A stretch of 64,000 bases of DNA from Marinilactibacillus psychrotolerans (GTDB lineage Bacteria > Bacillota > Bacilli > Lactobacillales > Carnobacteriaceae_A). The notes beneath the pieces were generated by a model. That model had not been told where the DNA came from and ran no database searches. It worked only from the letters and a program-made list of their open reading frames with translations. Below are positions 57,938 to 64,000 of this stretch, piece after piece; within the stretch, counting starts at the first letter, position 1, and the number at the start of each line of letters is the position of its first letter. The position numbers and the translations under genes are program-made. The stretch spans positions 23,783 through 87,782 of the forward strand of contig NZ_FMZD01000011.1 of the NCBI RefSeq assembly GCF_900101525.1, in the 5' to 3' direction.

Positions 57938-59809
57938 TTATTCAGATAGAGTTGCTGGATCAATTTCGAGCAATTGTTGATGATCTATTTTATATAGTTT
58001 AGAAGAGGTTAAATCCTTTTCTGAAGTTAGTTTTAGACCGTCTAATACTGAATTATCATCTAAAATCAAAAGGTAATCATAATTATCAAGCGTCGATTTA
58101 TCTTCCAATGCAAATGTACTAATCCCATCTACATTTGGAGAAAAAAGAAAATATTTCACTGCATATTGAAGCGAAAAATTAGATAGTTGATTATCTGTAT
58201 CTTCAGCATAAACAAGGAATTTATTCTGAGTATCTAATTGCATTTGATCCCCGACAGCAGCGGTTACTTTTCCAGGTATGGTATCAGCATAGGATTGATT
58301 CATACTATTCATACCATTAATCTCTGAAAATAAGAAAGATAAAGTTAAAGCAGTACAAATCAGCGCACTATTTTGGTAAATTCGCTTAGTTTGTATACTT
58401 TTAAACGCTTTGTAATCTCTTTTCGGTCCTTGCTGTATGTGTAAAGACTGTTCAATGTTGATTACAAGATTAAAGCTGACAATTCCTATAAAGAAAATGA
58501 CCATGCTAGACAAATATCTTTCCAAACCAGCTAGAACTATGGCTTCTTCAGTAGGCATAGTATAAATAAACATGGCAAGGTTACCAGCGTAATAAAGGAC
58601 AACAATCAAGTCGAGTAAGAGTAAAATTTTTAAACTGTTCCAGTGTTTTTTTAAAATAAATAAAGCTACAAAATAACTTATAAAAGTTATAATATGAAAG
58701 ATCAGTAATCCTCTAGTTGATAAACTATCTATAGATAATATAGCATTAAAAAATTTCGAAACAATAAGCTGTACTGTTTCTTGAGATTTTTCTGAAGAGA
58801 CTTCTTTGAAATTCTCAACTGATAATGTATGTTTTGAATTTGTTCCTTGAAGAGCTATTTTTGTATGAAGATTCCAGATTATATAAGGTAGCATACTAGT
58901 GACAATTGTCAAGAAACCGATAGAAGCGTATTTGATATTATGCTTTATATTTTTTTTGCTGAAAGAATGAAAAATATAAAATAATAAATAGAAAATACAG
59001 ATAGCATAGAAAAATAGACCGCTATTTTTAACGATTGTTAAAAGGCTCAAAATTGGAAGGACTATAAAACAAGCTTTTAAAATTCTATCCCGATAAGAAT
59101 AGATAATCGCAATTACTGCAAGAGATAATAAAGGTAGTAAAAAATCAACTAGTAAATTATTGATTCTAATAGATATATTAAATATTGTCATGAGAGAAAA
59201 TGACAAACCCATTACACTTATCAGTAAGTACCTTCTTATATCTCTAATGACTCCAAAAAGTGCATAAAAAGAGGATAAGATTAATAGACTTTGAGCGAAT
59301 AGCATTAAGCCTTGTGAATACCCCACGATTCTACAGACATAATATATAAAAGAAGTACTCCCTAGCGGATAGGTCTTGAAATCTATTATATTCGTTGCAA
59401 CCGTTGGCATCGCATCAGTAGCTAAAAGGTATTTTACAATAATTCCCCAATGAGAAAAATTATCATAATGAATAAATTTAGTTGGAATAAGCGAAAAGAA
59501 TAAAATGATTAAAGCTATAAAAAAGCTAATATTTAATAGGTTAACTTTTTGGATTAATAAAAAAATTGTCAATTTTTGTTTAAACAAGTAAAAGATGAAA
59601 AGTACTAAGCCAATGGCAAATAGTAAGTAAGACGCAAACCATAATTTACCGATAAAACAAGCAAAATAGATTAGACAGCTGATAGAGGAAAATATAAATA
59701 ACCATGAATAATTGGATTTAATATCTAACTTATCTTCCACTAGTCTTTTGAACCCCACGAAAGATAGTATCAATCCCACTAGACGTAAATAAAATATAGC
59801 ATCAAGCAC
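57938..59809 (-). CDS. Polytopic membrane protein, GT-C-like, of the exopolysaccharide operon
   Basis: A 623-residue protein with about 13 membrane helices and a soluble C-terminal tail (VDGISTFALEDKSTLDNYDYLLIL). An early outside loop, HYDNFSHWGIIVKYLLATDAMP, has the acidic/His pattern seen in GT-C-type lipid-linked glycosyltransferases. It is the last gene of a three-gene minus-strand operon with two glycosyltransferases, 45 bases after the PilZ protein. It may polymerise, modify or export the glycan (inference). Confidence 0.7.
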   Translation of the reverse strand: MLDAIFYLRLVGLILSFVGFKRLVEDKLDIKSNYSWLFIFSSISCLIYFACFIGKLWFASYLLFAIGLVLFIFYLFKQKLTIFLLIQKVNLLNISFFIALIILFFSLIPTKFIHYDNFSHWGIIVKYLLATDAMPTVATNIIDFKTYPLGSTSFIYYVCRIVGYSQGLMLFAQSLLILSSFYALFGVIRDIRRYLLISVMGLSFSLMTIFNISIRINNLLVDFLLPLLSLAVIAIIYSYRDRILKACFIVLPILSLLTIVKNSGLFFYAICIFYLLFYIFHSFSKKNIKHNIKYASIGFLTIVTSMLPYIIWNLHTKIALQGTNSKHTLSVENFKEVSSEKSQETVQLIVSKFFNAILSIDSLSTRGLLIFHIITFISYFVALFILKKHWNSLKILLLLDLIVVLYYAGNLAMFIYTMPTEEAIVLAGLERYLSSMVIFFIGIVSFNLVINIEQSLHIQQGPKRDYKAFKSIQTKRIYQNSALICTALTLSFLFSEINGMNSMNQSYADTIPGKVTAAVGDQMQLDTQNKFLVYAEDTDNQLSNFSLQYAVKYFLFSPNVDGISTFALEDKSTLDNYDYLLILDDNSVLDGLKLTSEKDLTSSKLYKIDHQQLLEIDPATLSE

Positions 59810-59854
59810 ATTAGTTCCTCCTGAAAATCATACAGATGTATAGTTATAGTATTC

Positions 59855-62128
59855 TTATTGAGTTGATAGTTTTTGTTCATTTATCCAATGCTTTAATTCT
59901 TTCATAAATAATGGACTTTCAGAGAGTTCTTTGTAATTTTGAATTTGATATAAGCGTCCTTTGTTTTTATTTATTTTTTGTTCTAGCACTGGTTCAAAAT
60001 TTATCTGGAAAAAATTATCATCTAAACGTAATGTTAGAATTTTAAAATTTTCATGATCCTTTAATCCTGAAATTCTAGCATACTCGTAGTTGAAATCTTT
60101 AATGGTACCCTGAGTGCCGTCTTCAAATTCAACTAATTTATTTAAAGTAACTCTGGGTAATTTTCGCATATCGGGTCGTTGTTTTTCAATTCTTTTAGAG
60201 AGATTATTCATCATATCATCAAAAGCTGTCATCCATACGTCTAATTTGACGGGTAAAGAATGCATGCGATCATATATTAGTTGGGAATATTGTCTTTTGT
60301 TTTCTTCATTAATTGAAGATATTTGAATGCCATATAACCAGCTCTCTGAGGATTCTTTAACGTATTGGATTGTCCCTTCAAACTCAGCACAGTACCGAGC
60401 ATTTTCGATTTTTAAAGGGACAGCATAATCATTTGGAATATATTCAGCTTGATTTAACTCTAATAATAGCCCGCCTTCTGACAAGTTCAATGTTCTGCCT
60501 TTGATTGATTTACCTTGGATGGATAGCACAACAATTTCATTTGCAGCTATACGTTCAGATTTTCTATATAGTTTTCTTCCCAGCAAAAAGAAAATAGCAT
60601 AAAGTAAATTGATTACATTATAAACGAGCCAGAAAATAATAATACTTCCATAGAATAATTCACTACCGTATTTACCCATAGTAAATTTCAGTAAAGCTGC
60701 GATCGAAAGAAATAATAAAAAAAGGTGTGGAAGAGAAAAGAGTATTTGTTGAAAAACTGTATCTTCTTCACTGTCTTTATTAGTTACTTTAAATTTCATT
60801 TGTTTCAATCCTATAGATTCCAATAACACAGGTAAAATCATAAAAGGAGCTAGAATAGTATCAATGATCTGACTCCATCTCTGGTTACGAGTTGCACTTG
60901 AAAGACTGCGCATAGAAAGACTATAAAAGAGATGTGACGGGCCCCAAAATAGTAAAAGATCCCAGAATCCACATACTGCTATTCGAACATTAAACAAGGC
61001 GAATAAAATTGGAGAGATTGTAAAAATAAGTCTTCTAGCAAAAGACCACCAGTACGAATGGCTAACTAGATAACTTATTCTGGATGAGATAGATAATTCC
61101 TTGTTAAATGGAATTCGAGTATTTCTTACACTTTGAATGACTCCTCGAGCCCAACGAACTCTTTGGGATATTAGGTTTTTAATAGATGTAGGGGCTAAAC
61201 CATTCGCAACTACTTCAGTTGTTGCAATGGTTCGATAGCCTTTACTTTGGATTAAAATACCAGTCTGGAAGTCTTCCGTAATTGTATCGGTTGGAAATCC
61301 GCCAATTTCTTCTAATGCTCTTCGAGAAAGTACTGTGTTTGAACCAGTGTATGTTGCAGAATTAGAACTATTTCGCATAACATTAATTTCTTTAGTGAAA
61401 AAATCTTGTTCATTAGGAATAGTGGTTTCAGCAAATAAATTAAACTGAAATAGATCAGGGTTATAAAAGCTTTGAGGTGTTTGAACAAAACCAACCTTTT
61501 CAGAATCATTTCTCTTTTCTGAACTAATTCTTTCCCAAACACCCTCGTTATTTTTTTGATAATCGGGGATTAAAAAATAAGGGACAGATTCCATCAGAAA
61601 GTTATGTCTTGGTATCATATCTGAATCAAAAGTGACTACTAATGGAGAATGAGACATAGAAAGAGCATGATTTAAATTACCAGACTTAGCATCTTTATTT
61701 TCACTTAAACCAAGGTAATTGACATTAAGTGATTTTGCAAGCTCAGCAATCTCTTTTCGATTTCCGTCATCACAAACATAGATATGAACTTTTGATTTAT
61801 CAGGATAATCCATAAAAGTACTTGCATTTATAGTGTTAAATAACAAGTCAGCAGACTCATTATGTGTAGCTATAAAGACATCAACATGCGGGAAATCTTC
61901 CTCTAAAGGTAGGGGCTTTTCAATTTCACTTTCTTTATTCTTTCTCCAAAACAGCTCAAAAGTACCGAATGCAGCTGACATTTCACTAGCTAGAAGTAAA
62001 ACACCCATAATTAAGGCAAAAAGTCCTTCTTGAAATGGCAAAGTAAAGAAAAGCCGCCATAAAAGATAAATTGTCATAAAAAGAAAGGTTATTAAAAATA
62101 AAAACTTTTGATTTTGTTTACTTCTCAT
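59855..62128 (-). CDS. Cellulose-synthase-like glycosyltransferase with PilZ domain
   Basis: A 757-residue membrane GT2 enzyme. Two N-terminal helices precede the catalytic domain: FIATHNE, VCDDGNRKE, the metal DxD in TFDSDMIPR, TED in DTITEDFQTG and the processive motif QRVRW near residue 324. Further helices follow. A PilZ domain begins near residue 520 with RKSER and NLSEGG, both consensus c-di-GMP-binding parts (RxxxR and D/NxSxxG). A second, degenerate PilZ-like repeat starts near 654 with RKLPR but lacks the second motif. Synthesis is thus likely switched on by c-di-GMP. The start overlaps the upstream GtrA-type gene by 11 bases. Confidence 0.9.
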   Translation of the reverse strand: MRSKQNQKFLFLITFLFMTIYLLWRLFFTLPFQEGLFALIMGVLLLASEMSAAFGTFELFWRKNKESEIEKPLPLEEDFPHVDVFIATHNESADLLFNTINASTFMDYPDKSKVHIYVCDDGNRKEIAELAKSLNVNYLGLSENKDAKSGNLNHALSMSHSPLVVTFDSDMIPRHNFLMESVPYFLIPDYQKNNEGVWERISSEKRNDSEKVGFVQTPQSFYNPDLFQFNLFAETTIPNEQDFFTKEINVMRNSSNSATYTGSNTVLSRRALEEIGGFPTDTITEDFQTGILIQSKGYRTIATTEVVANGLAPTSIKNLISQRVRWARGVIQSVRNTRIPFNKELSISSRISYLVSHSYWWSFARRLIFTISPILFALFNVRIAVCGFWDLLLFWGPSHLFYSLSMRSLSSATRNQRWSQIIDTILAPFMILPVLLESIGLKQMKFKVTNKDSEEDTVFQQILFSLPHLFLLFLSIAALLKFTMGKYGSELFYGSIIIFWLVYNVINLLYAIFFLLGRKLYRKSERIAANEIVVLSIQGKSIKGRTLNLSEGGLLLELNQAEYIPNDYAVPLKIENARYCAEFEGTIQYVKESSESWLYGIQISSINEENKRQYSQLIYDRMHSLPVKLDVWMTAFDDMMNNLSKRIEKQRPDMRKLPRVTLNKLVEFEDGTQGTIKDFNYEYARISGLKDHENFKILTLRLDDNFFQINFEPVLEQKINKNKGRLYQIQNYKELSESPLFMKELKHWINEQKLSTQ

Positions 62129-63239
62129 GATGATTTTCTCCTTTACTTACTTGTTTTCTAAATACCCACAATCGTTGAATTTGAAAACTGATAATAAATA
62201 GAATAAAGTCTACCAGGATTTTAATACTTATCGGTATACCAAGATTAATTTCAGTAGATATAAATTCAACTAAAAATCCTGAAATAAACATTTGAACCAG
62301 TGCAAGCAAAAAATATTTAATCATAGAATTTTTTGCTTCTTTTTCGCTAAAAACAAAAATTTTATTAGTAAAATAATTAAATAAGGAAGAGATTATTCGA
62401 GCAAAAATAGTAGCAAAAAATATTTGAGAAGGCAGACTAGTTTTTCTTAAAAAATACAAAAAGAGAGAAAATGCAGACAAATCGATTAAAAATGAAAATA
62501 GTGAAGAAAATCCGTATTTAAAAAAAATGGAATAAATTTTAATAGAATCAATAAGTGGATTGAAGTGCGAGGATTTATTACTGTCAATATAAATTGTAGC
62601 AATGGGCACCTCATTTATTTGCATTTCCTCTTTTTTAAAGTACATTAGCATATCCATTTCATATTCGTATCGATTTCCTGGTAATTTTGTTAAAGGGGCC
62701 AAACTTGAATAGGGAATTACGCGAAGGCCCGTTTGAGTATCGGTTAAACGTATATCATAAAGGACTCGCAAAAATATTTTAGTTAGGTAGTTACCGTAAA
62801 GACTTCTAAGAGGAATGTCCTTTCTCGAAAAATGCCGAGCGCCTAATACTAGTGTATGAGGTTGTTCAAGAAAAGCGTATATACACTGAAAAATATCATT
62901 GGGTTTATGTTGACCATCAGCATCGACTGTTATAATTCCAAGTGGTTTCTTTGAATAGCTCATGATGGAAGTAAAGGCTGTTTTTAAAGCTTTTCCTTTT
63001 CCTAAATTCGTTTCATGGGTTAACACAGTGCATTGTGGAAATGCTTCAATTTTCTTGAATATGGAAGTTGCTTTTTCATTACTACCATCATTTACGACTA
63101 CAATAGAAAGAGTAGGTGCTTTATAAAGCAAACGATCGATTAACTCACATAGTTTATGATCAGGATCGTAAGCTGGTATTACAACTATAACTTTACTTGT
63201 AGAAGGTAGAAGTTTAACTTCTCGATTTAACATTTGCAA
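62118..63239 (-). CDS. GT2 glycosyltransferase fused to a GtrA-like membrane domain
   Basis: About 373 residues. The N-terminal GT2 domain shows VIPAYDPDHKLCELIDRLL, VVNDGSNEKA, ETNLGKGKAL and the DxD in TVDADGQHKPND; this part resembles dolichol/polyprenol-phosphate sugar transferases. From about residue 235 four helices form a GtrA domain (FGFSS...NKIFVFSEKEAK and LWVFRKQ). Such fusions make and flip a polyprenyl-linked sugar. A TTG at 63239 is preferred because AAAGGA lies 9 bases before it; a TTG at 63257 overlaps that site. It is the first gene of the operon. Confidence 0.85.
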   Translation of the reverse strand: MQMLNREVKLLPSTSKVIVVIPAYDPDHKLCELIDRLLYKAPTLSIVVVNDGSNEKATSIFKKIEAFPQCTVLTHETNLGKGKALKTAFTSIMSYSKKPLGIITVDADGQHKPNDIFQCIYAFLEQPHTLVLGARHFSRKDIPLRSLYGNYLTKIFLRVLYDIRLTDTQTGLRVIPYSSLAPLTKLPGNRYEYEMDMLMYFKKEEMQINEVPIATIYIDSNKSSHFNPLIDSIKIYSIFFKYGFSSLFSFLIDLSAFSLFLYFLRKTSLPSQIFFATIFARIISSLFNYFTNKIFVFSEKEAKNSMIKYFLLALVQMFISGFLVEFISTEINLGIPISIKILVDFILFIISFQIQRLWVFRKQVSKGENHHEK

Positions 63240-63257
63240 TAGTTTGTTTCCTTTCAA

Positions 63258-63648
63258 GATATGTAGAATAATTTATTCTTTCTTAACTGAAAATATTATA
63301 GACTACTGAATAAAAATATACTAGTCATTTTATTTTTTTCAAACACAAATTGAAATCAGCAGTGAGCAATTTTCTATGGCAAAAACAAAGAGTAAAATTT
63401 TTTGTTTGCTTTTTATATTTAATTTAACTGTTTTAAACAGTTTATGTTCTTAATTTTATAAATTAATTAAAGAGAGCTATAGCTATCTGATCATGATGAG
63501 AAACATGTTTATGACTTAAATGTGACAACCCTTATATAATCAGCCAATTTTTAAATCAACGTTGTGGTTATAAACATAGCAATCCATTAATTACTGAATA
63601 AATTATATAAGATTCATGAATCCTAATCTTTAATAAAAAAAAACTAAT
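63258..63648. other. Gap between EPS operon and IS21-type element
   Basis: About 390 AT-rich bases with no convincing gene. The EPS promoter must lie here on the minus strand. CAACGTTG at about 63558 is a small palindrome. Nothing else stands out. Confidence 0.45.
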
Positions 63649-63717
63649 TGTATTTTGCAAGAATAAAATCCATAAGAGTGCAGGAAATTTATCCATAACT
63701 TTGCAGTTCCCATTTAG
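63649..63717. repeat. Probable terminal end of an IS21-family element with internal repeats
   Basis: A pair of similar 19-bp words, AAATCCATAAGAGTGCAGG (63667-63685) and TTATCCATAACTTTGCAGT (63690-63708), lies between the istB stop and TGTATTTTGCAAG (from 63649). IS21-family ends start TGT or TG and hold tandem copies of the transposase site. The exact boundary is not confirmed. Confidence 0.6.
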
Positions 63718-64000
63718 TTAATTTCTTAATTGAGACAAAGCATTGGTATACCGGTAACTTGTGCCCGCAAAAGTGAAGATATGAGCGTGATGAATCAACC
63801 GATCCACTAGTGCACTGGTCAATCTTGAATCTTGAAACACTTTACTCCAAGAGCTAAATTCCAGGTTCGTTGTGATAATCAAACTTTTCTCTTCGTAAAA
63901 ATCTGATATTAAGTGAAATAGTAATTCTGCACCTTCTTTATCAAAAGGTAAGTAGCCTAGTTCGTCTAAAATAAGTAGGTCACATTTGAGAATTGTTTTC
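63718..64000 (-). mobile_element. istB: IS21-family ATP-binding protein IstB, 3' end
   Basis: The minus strand reads KTILKCDLLILDELGYLP, then FDKEGAELLFHLIS, YEEKSLIITTNLEFSSWSKV, FQDSRLTSALVDRLIHHAHI and FTFAGTSYR, the Walker B, sensor I and arginine region of IstB/DnaC-like AAA+ helper ATPases. The stop is at 63718-63720; the start and the istA transposase lie beyond the window edge. The visible part is not interrupted. It assists IstA in target-site selection. Confidence 0.93.

Overview
The window is about 64 kb of AT-rich chromosomal DNA from a low-GC Gram-positive bacterium. It most resembles a lactic acid bacterium of the Carnobacteriaceae/Enterococcaceae type (Carnobacterium, Marinilactibacillus, Alkalibacterium, Trichococcus and relatives); this assignment is inference. 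The signs are a glpK-glpO-glpF operon with the oxygen-dependent GlpO, an Mga-type regulator, a sortase A fragment, AGGAGG ribosome sites, frequent TTG starts, and lipoproteins with LTACG lipoboxes. No rRNA, tRNA or CRISPR array was seen.

Layout. 0-5.8 kb: end of a membrane protein, a zinc-ribbon membrane protein, a 51-bp tandem repeat, and an NADH-oxidase-like flavoprotein lacking its usual Cys42 that overlaps an Mga-type regulator gene. A collapsed second copy of that pair lies 1 kb downstream. 5.9-10 kb: glycerol operon glpK-glpO-glpF. 10-21 kb: small accessory genes and wreckage. These are an orphan PTS IIB, a DUF6933/DUF6930-like protein, a CpsB-type phosphatase fused at its 3' end to a nucleotidyltransferase remnant, a sigma-70-like factor, a phage-type amidase broken by a stop codon, a ComK-like protein, an amino-acid ABC pair without its ATPase, a sortase A remnant and a GH1 phospho-glycosidase.

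21-49 kb is the metabolic core, a polysaccharide-utilisation region in two halves. The first half (21-35.5 kb) has fucO, kduI-kduD, an IclR regulator with matching operators, a sugar isomerase/epimerase-like gene with a GH105 unsaturated uronyl hydrolase, an AraC regulator, a TRAP transporter, and rhaB-rhaA-rhaD-rhaM. The second half (36-49 kb) has an AraC regulator, an ABC sugar importer without ATPase, two unusual small proteins, YesL/DUF624, a heparinase II/III-family lyase, a DUF2264 protein, GH88 and GH35. All of these glycan-cleaving enzymes lack signal peptides. The simplest model is import of oligosaccharides containing unsaturated uronate, rhamnose and galactose, followed by cytoplasmic cleavage. 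Unsaturated uronate would pass through KduI/KduD to KDG. Rhamnose would pass through RhaM/A/B/D to DHAP and lactaldehyde, and FucO would reduce lactaldehyde to propanediol. Ulvan or rhamnogalacturonan-like glycans are plausible substrates; the sequence does not decide.

49-58 kb: a hypothetical gene, a degenerate M24-peptidase-like protein paired with nanE, a P-type ATPase, a ferredoxin-reductase-like flavoprotein, an SDR and an aldo/keto reductase. 58-63.3 kb, minus strand: a three-gene exopolysaccharide-synthase-like operon whose central cellulose-synthase-like glycosyltransferase carries a PilZ domain with intact c-di-GMP-binding motifs. The right edge enters an IS21-family insertion sequence (istB).
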